Below are positions 1-13,900 of a stretch of DNA of 64,000 bases, piece after piece; the first letter of the stretch is position 1; each line of letters begins with the position of its first letter. A program made the position numbers and the translations under genes. The DNA comes from Hybos culiciformis (lineage: Eukaryota > Arthropoda > Insecta > Diptera > Hybotidae): contig OZ023273.1 in NCBI GenBank assembly GCA_964007475.1, positions 19,667,922 to 19,731,921 on the forward strand, written 5' to 3'. The notes under the pieces are model-generated. The model saw nothing but the letters and a program-made list of their open reading frames with translations. It did not search any database and was not told where the DNA came from.

Positions 1-1560
1 TTACAAGTAGTAGAAAAATTACATAAATCCAAGTTTTATCATAATTTGTTGGTAAAAAATTAATTATTGAAAAAAAGTAAAATTCATAAAAAATGTTATA
101 ATTCAGTCGTACATTTTAAACCTTTTGTAACAATTTGAAATTTAATTTCTATTTTCTCACAAGCTAGATTTTACAGTCAAGTAATTGAATTATATTAACA
201 GAATTAAATTTGCGGTTATTTTTTATTACAAGTTTTCTAACCATATTTATTTTCTAACATAATATTGTACTATGCTTTGTTACGAAAACAAAAATTTATA
301 AATTATGTTAATTTTTTAGTCCATGAATGAATTCAAAATAAATAAAAAAAAAAAGTACACTAAACATCTATGTATATAATATTATACTGTATGCATACGT
401 TTAATACACATAGGTAGATATTAATTTTGCCGGTTAGAATTGTGATTCATCATCAATATAAATAAATAAGATTTTTAAATAAAGCATTAGTATACAAAGA
501 GTACGCATTGAAAACAAAAATATTTGGAGCAATTAATGGGTTTAGTGAAAAAAAAAAACAGAACCGCAAACGAATCTTTTATTTCTTTATTCTGATTGAA
601 ATTAAAATAAGTTCAGTATACCTATAAAATATAATCAAAAATTATTTTACATACAAAACTATAGGTAATGCTGCTGTTTTGCACATCCAATCCACATAAT
701 ATCTTTCTTTTTTCATTGGTGGGTAGGTATGCATAATTATTTCATACTGTTGCGCAGACTTTAACTTCTCGTGTTAATTTGTCAAAGCCAAGTAAGCTGT
801 TTGCCGAGTCGAACATATTATCGAACGCAAAACAAAATTATCGAACGCAAAAAAATTGTTTATGAATTCAGCTGTGATTCACTATCATCTTTTTAGATCA
901 CAACAAATTTTACGTGCCTGCCTTTTGGTAAATTGAAATTGTTAATTAATTTATTAACAAAAAAAAAGTTTTTTTTTAATTAAATCTTGTCTAATTGTAA
1001 TCCATCAAATATGAAAATGAAAGTGTTTTTCAATATTTCATACCATCAGCCTCTAACTTTCCAAATTAAATTGCATTTTAATAGTTTTTCAAAATAATAA
1101 TAATATATGTTCAAATACTCAAGATTTAAAATTTTTAGATTGACCTAAAGAGCACTTATTGCTATTTAAGACACTTTCACTAATTTTGTTAGAAGAAAAG
1201 TATAATATATAATAATATAAAGAAGAAGGAAAAAAAATTAATTTTTTTTTAACATTTTGTTTCTTATTTATGCATTGAAAAATCCGTGAAAGTAATATCA
1301 TCTTTATCAAAAAATTCATTAAAACCTCAATTGAAAGTTTTTTTTTGTTTTTGATAGAAAGTATATAAATTTTGATACTCAAATCAATCTTAGGAAATCA
1401 CAATTTATATAGGTTCAAATAAACTATTTCAAGTAGGTATACAAATTTATAAAATTGTTTCAGATGCTTTAATAATATAAAGTAAGTTGGAAATTATCAA
1501 AGCAGTAAATATTAGAGATACAAAACTTTGATCAGTTATTTCTACATTTCTACATTTAAC

Positions 1561-1617
1561 TACGAGCTTAGTATCAACTATAAAGTTACCTACGAGCTTA
1601 GTATCAACTATAAAGTT
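1561..1617. repeat. 30-bp tandem repeat, about 1.9 copies
   Basis: The unit beginning TACGAGCTTAGTATCAACTA starts at 1561 and again at 1591; the second copy is identical over its first 27 bases. It looks like a simple recent duplication in intergenic DNA. Confidence 0.9.
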
Positions 1618-3540
1618 GAGTATTAAAATGCAATAAATTAATTTTATTCATTTATCAATATTGTTGATAAATTAACCACTGATAATAATTCTTATAATTT
1701 AAATCATTATTTATCATTTTACATTTTGACATAATCAAATTTTAATTACAAAACATTTTCATAACCATTATAAATATATATGTACAAAGAATATTACAAA
1801 AAAATATTTTTTTTACAAATTGAAATAAACATTTTAAAAGCGGTTTGAAGGGAAGTATTTGTTCGACCATTAAGACTTAAAAATTATTTTATAAACATTG
1901 TTCTAATAAATGAAAATAATAGTGTCGAAAAATTCCTTCCATAGCACAAGAAATTTGTTTAAAGTAAAATTACGTATCTGCAGTTATAATCAATAGAGTA
2001 ATGGAACGAAGGAAAATAATTTTTTTTAATATTAAGATCCTAAATAGAATAAATAGATCATCATTTATGAAACTACCCCGTTAGTACATACTATCTACTA
2101 CGTAGTGTATATTCTATATATAATAAATTATTGTTTCATCAATAATAATATAAATAAACATGCTTACATAAATATGAATTTTGGAGGGAGAAAGTTGACA
2201 CGACTTTTATTACTTCATTTATTTAATTTACATAATTCTACAAGAAAATAAATTTTTAAATTAATTTTGGCGTCATAAACATTATACACTCCAGACTCAC
2301 TGACTAACTACATTATTAAATAATTAGTTAGTGTCAATTAATAAAATTTGGACAATATATACATTTTTGTATTACATAACACTACACAACAATCAAAGAA
2401 ATCGCATAAGTAACATTTTTCGTAATCGAATATTATTAAACAAAAACAAAAGTTCAATATTACTTTTCAATATGACGTGTACATATAGTATATTTTAATC
2501 ATAATAAAAAATGATACAATTTCAAATGTTATAAGAGAATACTAAGAAATTATGTTTATCATTGACACTAAGCTGATTATTATAAAAATGAATTGTAAAA
2601 AACGCATACTTGTTAGTTGTTATACATATGAATATATAATTAAAAATAATGTACAATTTGTATATATGATGTATGCATATAAAACAATATACTATTTATA
2701 TTTTATTATCATAATCTTTTTTATCCGGGTTTAAATAAATTGGTATGTTTATGCGGAAATATAACTCGGGAAAAATCTGTATTGGATTACGCATCCGGGT
2801 TTTTTAGGAAATATTTTTACGTTCAAAATTTTAAACTTTTAAATTGTGGTTAAAAATTTGAAATGTAGCATTACTTACCACAAATAGACAGAAAACAAAA
2901 ATAACGAAGAAAAAACTTTATTTAAAATATACTTTCTACAAAGTTCATTTACCACTTTAAGTTAGTCAGAGTTAATTCTTCTATATTTGTAGCAAATGCT
3001 TCTTTTCAAAAATTACTTCTTTAGCAAGCTATAGTTCTTCATCATAGAATTTTTTACGATTTCATCCTATTTAAATCACTGAACATATACTAATAAATAT
3101 TTACAAACTATATGCGCTTAACATTAACTTTAGCTTATATGAAAAATTAACAAAAATTATGTTCATTTTTTTTTTCAATTCAATATTTAATTTTAATTAT
3201 ATTTAAAATTCAATGTCACGTAGCATGTATAGGAGAAAATTTTCGTAAAAATGTAAATACCCAAACAATTTCGACGATGGCTAAATGTCAATGATTACGT
3301 ATAGAATAAAAACATATTTCAAAATTATTCAACAGCAACACGTGAATTAACAAAAATAAACGAAATAATTTAAAGCGGGGAAAAAATTATTATTTCTTAC
3401 AATACTTCTTGTAATACAAAATATAGAACAGTATACATCATAAATGAAATATGTGGCCCGTTTTAAACATTTCGGTTTAAAATATTTTATGTGAATTTTT
3501 TGTAAAATCGATCTCCATCCTTGCTCAAATTTACGTCGAA

Positions 3541-3600
3541 GTCCACTATCGGTCCCAAGTTCGAATCCTTGCTGCACAATCGGAGGCTTAACTTTTTTTT
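3541..3600 (+). repeat. possible tRNA-derived SINE fragment
   Basis: GTTCGAATCC at 3559-3568 matches the RNA polymerase III B-box, and a T-rich run follows about 25 bases later. No convincing A-box or cloverleaf can be drawn upstream, so this is not a tRNA gene. A degraded SINE is one reading and chance is another. Confidence 0.2.
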
Positions 3601-6600
3601 TGGTTCCTTCAATCGACATCTATATACCAATTTTTATCGGAATTCATATAGGTAATAGTTTAAATGAATACAGTAAATTTCACGAAAAAATTATGTTTAA
3701 AATAAAAAATTATAGAACTTAAACCCTGAACTTTTCTTAATACCTACTTAAGGTGTAAAGTATAAAGTAACGAAATATAAATCATTATTAATAAAAATAA
3801 TAAATTTACTTTTTTGTGACAACATAAAAACTGGTGTGTATATACATTATTTTTAAATCTTTGATCAATACTTTCGAATTCCAAATTTCTTTATGTTATC
3901 TTCTGGTTTTTTTCTTTTTCACCAACAATTAGAGAACCCCTTTTCAAAATAAACGAAACTTTTCTTGTTTAAAAAGATTTATAAATTTACCATTATCTAC
4001 TAAATTTTGTTATGCTTTTCTTCAATAAAAGCAATTATGGAATAAAGTAAGATAACTATAACTATAATAAATTGTTTTCGTTACATATGTATAAATTTTA
4101 TTGATTCTTAATACATATATTTTTTTTATGTTTTTGTATGAACTTATAAAATCAAGATATTGAAATGATTAGACTACAAGTTTTAGTTATAATTTTAATT
4201 CAAATGAGGTTTTTATTTTCGTCGTTACACGATGTCTTTTTAATAATTAATTTTCCACACATTATAGTTTTAGTTATATAAAATATTGTTGCTATGTTAG
4301 AAAACATTTCTAATATTTGAAAACTGAACATTGTAAATAATTTCTAGAACATTTAAAATTTGAATGTATAATAAAGATTATATTATTATTGTTATTATTA
4401 TTAAGAAAAATATATAACCTCATATTTTTATAACATTTAAATTAATACAAATTATAAATGTTATGTTCTTTAATCCAATTCTTTAATACCTATAACATGA
4501 GTACTGTAGATAAGTTTAAAGCTTACCAATTCGAAACTGAATAAAGTTTTAAATACTTACTTTTTCATTTACTAAAGTTAATTCAACAACAAAAGAGCTA
4601 AGGCATAAACCTGCTTTAAACAATTCATTTGATTTTAGTACTAGCTACTAACCATTGGAACTATTTAATAAATTTACTTAAAAGAATTTATAAAATATAT
4701 ATATATATATATTTCTGTATTATCAACAGATATATTTTTAGTTTAATGAAATGAAAAATTATTTTAAAGGTATGCTTCCCATGAATTTGAAACAAAACTT
4801 GACCCAAAAGAAACCTCAAATTAAAGATTTTAACAGTTTACAATATTTGTAATAATAATATAATTAAAAAATATTATATTTTGTCCAAAACAATTGTGGC
4901 TTCGTCAATATTTATTTGTTCTCACGATAAAGTTTTAAGAAAATTAAACAAAATAATTTTGTTTTATTGGGTGGGTTACATATTATAGGTGTGATCTTAA
5001 TATATGTATGGAATAGGTTTATGTAAGTTTAAGTAAACTTTGTGACATTGAAATATGAATGTGGTAAATGAAATGAAAAAAAAAATTATTATTGGTTAAT
5101 TGTCAAGAACCCAGATCTGTATTACTTGCCCATTTAAATATTTTTTATAATTTATCGTTTTTAATAATTATAATAACTAAATAATTATACATTATATACT
5201 TTAAATAATTCAATTCAGATTTTTTCCAATTACTGATATTCGATTTTTCGCCGAAATAAATCATAATCGTGCATTGTTTTCATATATGTATATTTATTAT
5301 ATTTCGTTGTTGATGCCATAATGTATGTATATTTAGCATAATGAACTTAATTTCGCTCAAAAACCGAATTGCAGCTTTTGAAAAAATCCAAATTAAAATC
5401 TATTATTTCAAAATAATGCATAGATATAAAACTCGAAAATTACCACGAAATTAAATATATATGAAAATTATATATGCTGAAATTTGAATTTTGTTCAATC
5501 AAGTACAAACTATAACACTTGCATGACATTTTTTGCAGACAAATTTTAATATTATGCGAAATGCTATGGTGTAAAGAATTTATTTCATAATTTCGTTTAG
5601 GAAGTAATTCTAAACAATCCGACTAATTGATGTTAAAATCAAATTTATCTTAGTTTTAACCCTTCTACTTATTAAGGCCAAATAATTCATACCATAATCT
5701 CTTTCTAAAAGAATTAATACTACGTTGATGTTCAATTAAAAGAATAAAAGGTATAGGATAGCACAACAATAGTATATGAAGTTTTAGGTACATACGCATT
5801 ATTTATAGCATACATAATAATACCTACTTAATAAATATAAAAAATAATAATAATCCTGAAAACATATTAAAACACTAAAAACGGTTATTGAAAGAATAAT
5901 ATACTAAAATCATTAGTTATGCATTTACAAAAAACTCATTGACCACAAACAAATCAATTATAAATTTTATGTTTCAGTTATGATTGTAAATGTTATTAAG
6001 ATTTTTGAATATGAAAATTTTTAACACCTGTAAATACTTAATTTATTTAATAGACATTATTTATGAAAAACAAGTTATAATAAAGATCAAGATATAAAAG
6101 AAAAAAGAACAATGTGTACTGTACATAATATATCTATTAAAAAAAATCAGCACAGTAGTTATAAACATTAATGTTTTTAATTTTATTAACTAGAATTTCA
6201 ATCATATATTAATATGAACCAGAAAGAGTTTTTCTTTTTAACTTTATTTAAATTTTTTAAACCATTTTTTTTTATTATAGTTAAGTAGCGATCAATAGAA
6301 AGATTTAGGTAGCAAATTATATGCATATGTAGGTATATTATAAAAAATTTTCCTTCTCAAATATGTTTCCTTAATTTTATGGATTTTTTGTTATTTATAA
6401 CGCTAAAGAATCTGTTTAATGATATAAATTAATCTCCAATAAATGTAAGAATTTTGTTCACTGAAATTAAAAGATTTTAATTATTTTCCGAATGTAAATG
6501 CGTAACCAATACCTGAAAATTCAATTTATTAATAAATTATCATACAATTAAAAAATTAAATTCAACATACATCGAGTCACTATTACGTCAAATCAATAAT

Positions 6601-7994
6601 CTCTTCAAGCTCAATTGTCGATGTTTAGAATTTATTTAATGAAATTTATGTATTAAATGTATTTTATTTTGACAATGATTTAAGAAATATTGAATTATTT
6701 TTATGTTTAACTTCTTAAACTGTATTTAACATTTTTCGACAATTAGAAATAAGATAATTTTTACATAACTTTAAATATAATTTATTAACTTTTCATCAAT
6801 GCGCAGCGCCATGTTAATTTTTTTTGTGGGGAAAAATAATAAATTAACATCAAGATAGACGCATTAAATTTGATTTAATCTTAAATAATGATTAATACCA
6901 TTAACACTAATAAAATAAATTATTACATTAAACTATATAAAAATATTAATTGGTAGGTGGACACTTGTTTTTCAAGATATGTAATGCAAACTTTTATTAT
7001 TATTATTTGCATATTATATATTATGATTTATTCAATTATGTAAAAAGAAAAGTTTGCATTATATGTATTCACAGCTTCTTGTAAATAAATATTTTGAACT
7101 TGTGAGCTGAACTAAAAAACTGAAAGTTGAAGCTTGCGGAGACACTAATTACAAAAAAATAAAGATCTTAATTTAAAATACTTAAATACTAAATTGCTTT
7201 TCTGCCTACAATAACACAGAAAATTATCCTCAATGTGTTGCTAGAGAGAAGATTTAGAATTATTATTCTTAAATATAATGTGATTTTTTTTTCTAATTTA
7301 AAACATTAAATTTATACATTCCCTTAAATATGTACATTACAATTCCTAAATACTACAAATGTACTCTATCTTGAGCAATTTTGAAAATTTCTTCCTAATT
7401 TGCGCCATTTTGTATCTAGTGGTCTATCCAGATTTTAACGTTCTTACGCCATTCGGAATGTTTTTGTAATGTTTACGGCTTACTAGACTAATAGCATTGG
7501 CGCGGCTTAATTCAAATCACTTAAAACTCAATTTTATAATTATTAACTAAAGCATTAACAAAATTAACTATTGGCATATTATAGTACTTTTATATCCTTT
7601 GATAATTCGAAAAACTTTTTCATAAAACTATACGTACTGTTTCCGGAACATAATTCTAAGCCAATTAAAATGCAAATTTTTTCTTAATTTTAAAATAAAT
7701 TCCAATAACTATTGAGATAATATCGCAATAGTCATTAGATAAATATTTTTATTAAGAACAATTGCACATGAAATCAACTTTTATACCACACCCATTATGC
7801 ACATTTTTAAATTTAATACCGTTACCAATCAAATGGAAAAAGAACTGATAAGCCATGGTGAACTAGCATATTAAAAAATAAACATATATACGTCTATTTA
7901 GTATGCTTTGCTATATTATATGTTCATATAAATGTGTGTCAATCTATATTTTATAAACTTAAATAACTTTAAAGAATTTTTATTTCCTATCTAT

Positions 7995-9308
7995 ATGTAT
8001 AGTAACATTATATTTTTTCAGGCAATTATTATACTTTTTGTAATATTCGATTATTCCAATTCGGCAACAACTCTAAGGAGAACACCCAAAGTGTATAATG
8101 CTTTGATAACAACGGACGAGAACTTAACTCCAAGCAGGGCATTTCCTGTAATTCAACCGACATTGCATGAAACAGGAATTGCACATCTTCCTTTTGGGCC
8201 GTATCACCCATACGGCTTTTATGGTCCGCCATTAATACGAAACTTTGCACCTCATGATGGTTTCCGGATACATCAACCACAGCTTCAACAAGAATTTCAA
8301 CCCCAATTTCTAACTCCAGAACAAGTAATTCAAAAATACAATTTAATATATGAAAACACGTTTATAAAGCATAATTATTAATAATATTTATATTTCTAGG
8401 AACCCTTTAATCCACCACCTTCTCAAGGCTCAGAACATCCACTCCCTATTGATTATAGCATTCCATCGAATGATTTAAAACGCCAAAATAATCAGAGACA
8501 GAAACAAGAACAACCACATAAAAAATTTAATGAACAAAATCAACCACCGTCAGCGCCAACTGCTAAACAAGATAATCTTCTTTTTTCACCTACCGCACAG
8601 GGACAAATTCCGTTTCAATCAGGACAGCCACTTTCATTTCAACAAGGGCAACCTCCATTTCAACAAGGGCAACCTCCATTTCAACAAGGAGCACTCCCAT
8701 TTCAACCAGGACAACCTTCTTTTCAACAAGGAGCCCCAACATTTCAACAAATCCCACCTTCATTTCCTCAACCATCACCTTCATTTCCGCAACAACCACA
8801 TTTATTTCCCCAACAATCACCTTCATTTCCACAACAACCATCTATACCATTAAATGAGTATGGTTTACCACCAAACTTAGTTCCATTACAACAGGATATT
8901 CCATTTAATTTACAACCATTCAACTACAATAATAATAATAATTATCCACTAATATTTGATGGATCATTTTCTCAACAACAACCTTCACAATACCCACAGC
9001 AACCACAGCAACCACAACAACTACTACCACACTATGGATACTTTCCTCAACATACTTTTGGAGTGAAGCAAGCACCAAAGCAAACTAAAAAGCGCAGACC
9101 GTCTTCTTCGACTACACCGACAAAGAAAACATCACGACCCGAAAATGCCAAAGAACTTAACGAATCGACAGAACCTCGAATAGTTCCGGAAGAGTTGGAG
9201 CCTAAGCAATTAAATTCTTTAGGCAGTGTTATCAATCAAAGTGAAAACAAAAATAGTGACGTTCCAGATGTGCCTCCTCCACCTATTCCAAGTGGTGCCA
9301 AAGTTTAA
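7995..9308 (+). CDS. secreted Pro/Gln-rich protein of unknown function
   Basis: Two coding exons are clear: up to 8324 (donor GTAATT) and 8400-9308 (acceptor TTTCTAG), joined in phase 0 with stop TAA at 9306-9308. The 5' end has two readings. The ATG at 7995 gives a signal-peptide-like start (hydrophobic stretch IIILFVIF, then NSA before the mature part) and 412 residues. Alternatively a strong acceptor (TTTTTTCAG) lets an exon begin at 8022 in phase 0, with the start codon in an unseen upstream exon. The mature part has a Pro/His/Tyr/Gly-rich region, then degenerate repeats of FQQGQPP and SFPQQP types (roughly residues 175-245), an Asn run, a Gln/Pro stretch, a basic Lys/Arg/Ser/Thr segment, and a PPPPIP tail. 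AATAAA signals follow at 9322 and 9410. There are no cysteines to suggest a folded domain. Such compositions occur in cuticle, silk, salivary or extracellular-matrix proteins; I do not recognise the family and assign no function. Confidence 0.75.
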
Positions 9309-10034
9309 AGAAATTTCGAAAAATAAAAATTTCACCCACTATAATTAACTTCAAATATTCGGACTATTGATTCATCCATTTCATTGCATTTTTTTTTTAG
9401 TGTGTAATGAATAAAAAAATTTCTTTATTTCAAAACGAAAATATCAACATAATTTCATGAATATTCTTCTTTTTCCAAAAATTCAATTTTTGCTATGGAT
9501 CGGAACTTACACGCCAAATAGTTGATATTCGATACATAAGCGACCCAAATGTCTTTTGATATAGCCCAATTTATAGATATTTAAATAACTGGAAAAAACA
9601 ATTTGTCATAAGAATTAGTAGCAACATTAATAAATATCACATATACATTTTTACATTTTTGAAGTTAATATTTTTTTTTTTAATTATATTATTACATAAT
9701 CTACATCTACAGCATAACGTGTAAATGAGATAAAAAATATACGAAAATTCATTAGATCGTTTCTTTATGCATTAGCGGTTAGATCATTACTCTATAACTA
9801 AGATATTAGACATATTATTTATTTTAAGCTATAAATTATAAAATATATGTATGTGAAATATAAATTAAAATTATAAAAACTCACTATATTGTAAACCTAA
9901 ATATTATGTATTTATTAAAATTATAAATCTAGAAGAAATAAAAAAAAATGTTTCCTAAAAAGCATGTTTAATAAATTATCAAAATTTATTAAAAATTAGG
10001 TACGAGTACATGGGAGTTCGAGTTCGAGATCAAT
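9309..10034. other. 3' flank and intergenic, no gene
   Basis: This stretch holds the likely 3' UTR with two AATAAA signals (9322-9327 and 9410-9415), then plain AT-rich DNA up to the hAT relic. No coding exon was seen. Confidence 0.6.
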
Positions 10035-10956
10035 CAGAGCCGTAACTAGGGTATGGCAAACATGGCCCCGGCCATAGGGTCCTGGTTAAAAAGGCGCTAT
10101 TCATTTTACATTTTTCAAATTTTAAAAACTTTTTACTTAGTAAACATGATTTCAAAATTCTAGTAAATTTACGTAATTTTCTTCAAAATTAATTATTATT
10201 AATTTGCTAAATTATTTGAAAATTATTTAAATTTTTGTTGGGAGAAAAGTTAATGTCTAGATCCATGATGGAATTAAATAAAGCAGTGAAAGATCTTTGT
10301 TTGGAGTATTCAGATTTGGATTCCGGTGAGATGCTGAATGAAATCAAATGCTTTAAATTTCAAAGTTCGGTGCTGTTTAAAAATTTAAACAGTTTACATC
10401 ATTTTGAAATTTTAAGGAAATTGTTGCACTTGATTTGTGTGAAACATTTCCAAATATTTATGTTGTTTTACGAATTTTTCTAACACTTCCATTAACTGTG
10501 GCTAGCTAGTGAGATAGAAGTTTTAGCAAACTTAAGCTCATTAAAAATTACATGCCTTCAACAATGATCCCTTAAGTGGATTAGCTATATTGTCAATCGA
10601 ATATGATATTTGATATGTTTGAAGAAGCAAATTTTGATGAAATAAGTAATCAACGAATTAACAAACATTAAAGCAAGAAAAATTAAATTAAAATAAAAAA
10701 AAAATCTAAGCGTTGAATTTGTTGAAATTATTGCATTTGTTTCAAATTAACAAATGTATTAATTTCAAATTGAATAGTTATGTAACATAACTTATGTTGA
10801 ATTAATAAATAATTAATGTTGTATTTTTTTCATATAATAACATTTAAAAGAGATCAAAATTAAAAATTGGAAGTTAATTTTTTGTTTGATAGATGAGATA
10901 GTAGGTGCCATTTTAAATGTTTGCCATAGGCGCCGCAAACTCTAGATACGGCTCCG
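10035..10956. mobile_element. hAT-superfamily DNA transposon relic with transposase remnant
   Basis: Terminal inverted repeats are imperfect: CAGAGCCGTAACTAGGG at the left, and the reverse complement of the right end reads CGGAGCCGTATCTAGAG. Flanks are near-identical 8-bp duplications, AGATCAAT (10027-10034) and AGATCAAA (10957-10964). An 8-bp duplication and CAG-type ends are diagnostic of hAT elements. The interior carries a broken transposase C-terminus, described separately. The element is internally deleted and dead. Confidence 0.88.
10235..10625 (+). pseudogene. degenerate hAT transposase C-terminal fragment
   Basis: An 82-codon open stretch (10235-10483) ends at a stop. From 10471 in another frame the sequence reads RIFLTLPLTVAS, two stops, then RSFSKLKLIKNYMPST, and after a further frameshift LSGLAILSIEYDI. 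This is the hAT dimerisation (hATC) signature of LPLTVASxERSFSxLKLIKxYLRS type. The stops and frameshifts show it is inactive. It lies inside the inverted repeats at 10035-10956, so it is that element's own transposase. Confidence 0.85.
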
Positions 10957-13900
10957 AGATCAAATTTGATTTCAAATAACGAGAAAGTGGATTATTAATT
11001 TTTAAATATTATACTAATTAATTTCAATATTATTATGTTAATTTCTGCGACCGGATAATGAACCGTTTTTTAAGCTATCTCCTTTTTTAAATTTTCGGAA
11101 CATCATTTTTGTTAATAAAAAGCTATAATTAGAATAAGAAATAAAGTTTTTTTACGAACACAAGCATACATTACTTTACTATTATAGATTATTATGAATA
11201 AGTGCATAATTGTCAGCAGAGAAGGGATTGATAAATTTTTGACGTTTTTATAATTCAAGAATGTTTTGTTTCTCTGAAGTTCATTATAAAATGAAAATAA
11301 TAAAATTCAGTTTGTCAGCTCTACAATTTTAAGATCATGATTTTGACTTCCATTACTAAAATAAAATACATTAACTACAAAATTAAGTAAAAATCTAAAA
11401 TACGAAATTACGAAATTATAAATGTTATTTTTTGAAAGTTTAAGCTAAAAAAAGACCTCAGGCATGAGGAAATCTAGAAACGATAAGAGATCATTTATTT
11501 AACTTCGATATCATAATCTTTTTCAATTATTAACAGTAAAAAACAGTTAATAACGAATATTTTTCTATTTACTATTGTGTATGCTATTATTTTATAATAA
11601 TATACCATAGTAAATATTATTCAGCAAATAAAAATTTCCCGTTTTAGGAAATTTTAATAAAATAAGTATGTGCAAATTTCAAAAAGAAAAAGTCGTTTTT
11701 ATTTAAATCCACAATAATTCACAAGCACTTATTTTTATTTAGCAATTTAACTAAAAAAATGTTGAGTTTAACCAATCAATAATAATTTAATTTTAATTGT
11801 TTCAATTTGCAATCGAACTAATCCTTATCAAAATTTTGAAGTATACTAAACTTTTCTAATTTTTATTTATTTATTGAATTGCATAAAATAAAAAAAAAAA
11901 CATTTCGTGTATCTATAAAGCTTAAGTATCATGCTCTTAGCTAATCTTTCTTAAGATCAATTATATAGTCCCAATAGTACCAAATGCAAAGAAAATCTTA
12001 TATCTTCTGCCCGAGCTACCTAACTCAATTTAAAGCTTTCAGTTGTCACAGCTTCAGCAGTTCACTTTTGCTAAATAAGTATTAATTGAAAGCTGGAGAC
12101 AAAAAACCAATAACAAATAACTTAGATAATGCAGACTTCGTTATATCATCTTCTCTATCATCAAAACTTTAATGGTTAACAGGTTAAGATTAAAAATATT
12201 AGCATTAAATTTTCTTTAATAGAAAACATATAGCAAAAACTTCTTAAATTTCATATTAAATAACTACTTCCAGTTTCCAACAAAATAAGAAAAACCGTAA
12301 ATCTTGTTCAATTCTATAGGTACACTCTCAATTAACCTTACCTTATGCTTTGAGAATTATAAATATATATATAAATGTTAACTTTCATGAAGATATTTTC
12401 AAGTAAAATAAAAGAAAAGAATAATCGCACACCAATACAATTACATATTTCTCAATTATTTACTCATAATATTTCAATTGAATAAATTTCAGTTTTTCTG
12501 GTGTCACTTCTTTGAATCGCCCCAGCCCCACTCCTTTTGTACTCGATGTAAAGAAATATGAGAAATTTTATTTAGAGTTTAGACCTTTAGAGTTTATTAT
12601 TACTCTTTAGAAGTTTAAGTGAAGCTTCAACTTTAAGTGAAAAAAACAAGAGCTAGTAAATCTAAAATTTACACTCATACTGGGCTTATAACTTGCCTGA
12701 TTTCTATCACTTAAATTGTTTTTATCAAAAATTAATCTAGATACAATATTTGCAATTTTAAATATCAATAATTTTAACTATAATTTTATTTATTTAAATT
12801 ATATATTTATATAACATAACTATAATTTTTAAGTAGCTAAATCGCTATTGTTGGAAATATTTTGTGTGCATCATTTTCGGAACCAATCGACTAGTTTTGT
12901 TTTTAATAAAATTTGATACTCTGTGGGTCAGTTGCGTAGATACTCGCCGTCATTCCCTTCTTGGGCGGTTAAATTGAATCCAGCAGTTTCGAAGGAGATA
13001 GTTAATTTAATACAAAGATCCGTTGTATTCAAGGACAGCGGTCTTATTATACCAGTTTAATATTTTTAAATCAAAATTTAATTATTGTTTTTAACATCAC
13101 AAATAATTCAGGTACACACCTCTAAGTCTACATTATTTGTAAAAATATTGCAGATAAAAATATGCCAAATAATAATAGAAAAAAATTAAAAATATTGAAA
13201 TTTAAATTTAGGTAAATATGTTATAAATAATTATTTTTAACTTGCTACCATTACGGTTACAAAAAAAAAAAAGGTCAACTTTATTGTTTATTAACTACTA
13301 TTCTATAATCCAGGTACATATACCTATATTATTTTTTTTTTAAAGCTTTATTTTTTAACAAAATAAACCAAAAAAATCTTGAAAGAAAAATCGAACAAGT
13401 ATATAAAACTTTTTTTTTTTTATTAATAATTTTCTTTTTAACTAAAAGATTTTAGTTTAATTTTTAACATCAAGCTGTTAAGTCTTGATTGCGGATTACT
13501 AATAGATACACATTAAAAAAAAAAACAAAAGTAAATATTTAGTAAACAAAAAAGAACTTCAATATAAAAACTCATTATTTTTTTTCTAACATTATAATAA
13601 GATCATTGAATGAGTAAAATAAAAAACAAAATTCATTTTATTTTTGATTTTTAATTAAAAATAATTATTTCATAAAAATAAAATATTAAATTAATTATTA
13701 ATTCAAAAAAACAAAAAAGCTTAAAATTTTTATTCTCTTATTTAAGTAAAGATTTGACCTCTAAAACAAAATTTTTTTTTACCAGTTTTAATAAAAAATA
13801 ATATAAAAATTTTATTTTTATTTTATTTTTTTATTTAATAAATTTTATTCATTAACGTGTGCTGCTAAAACGTAAAAATTTTATTCTTCTTTTATGAAAG

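Larger units (their letters stand above)
1..7994. other. AT-rich intergenic region, no gene recognised
   Basis: I read both strands and found no exon with coding character. Short open frames here (for example 1119-1382 on the minus strand and 2552-2734 on the plus strand) are low-complexity Ile/Lys/Asn/Tyr strings of the kind expected by chance in AT-rich DNA. Contents worth naming: a repeated 16-bp string near 817-853, a 30-bp tandem repeat at 1561-1617, a tRNA-like B-box at 3559-3568, and a somewhat GC-richer patch at 7400-7505 whose ends are weakly inverted-repeat-like. Confidence 0.6.

Noticed and set aside
7401..7505. Weak inverted pair (GCGCCATTTTGTATCTAG and its counterpart) upstream of the secreted-protein gene
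   Set aside because: Arms match only with several gaps and there is no target duplication, so a MITE cannot be claimed.
8530..8853. Open frame rich in HFNKGNLHFN repeats on the plus strand, and a matching EMKV-rich frame on the minus strand
   Set aside because: Both are out-of-frame readings of the Gln/Pro repeat exon; the phase-0 reading continues unbroken from 8400 to the stop at 9308 and fits the upstream exon.
12490..12560. Protein-like minus-strand string KGVGLGRFKEVTPEKL
   Set aside because: Only about 38 codons, no splice sites and an equally open plus-strand reading; more likely a repeat relic than an exon.
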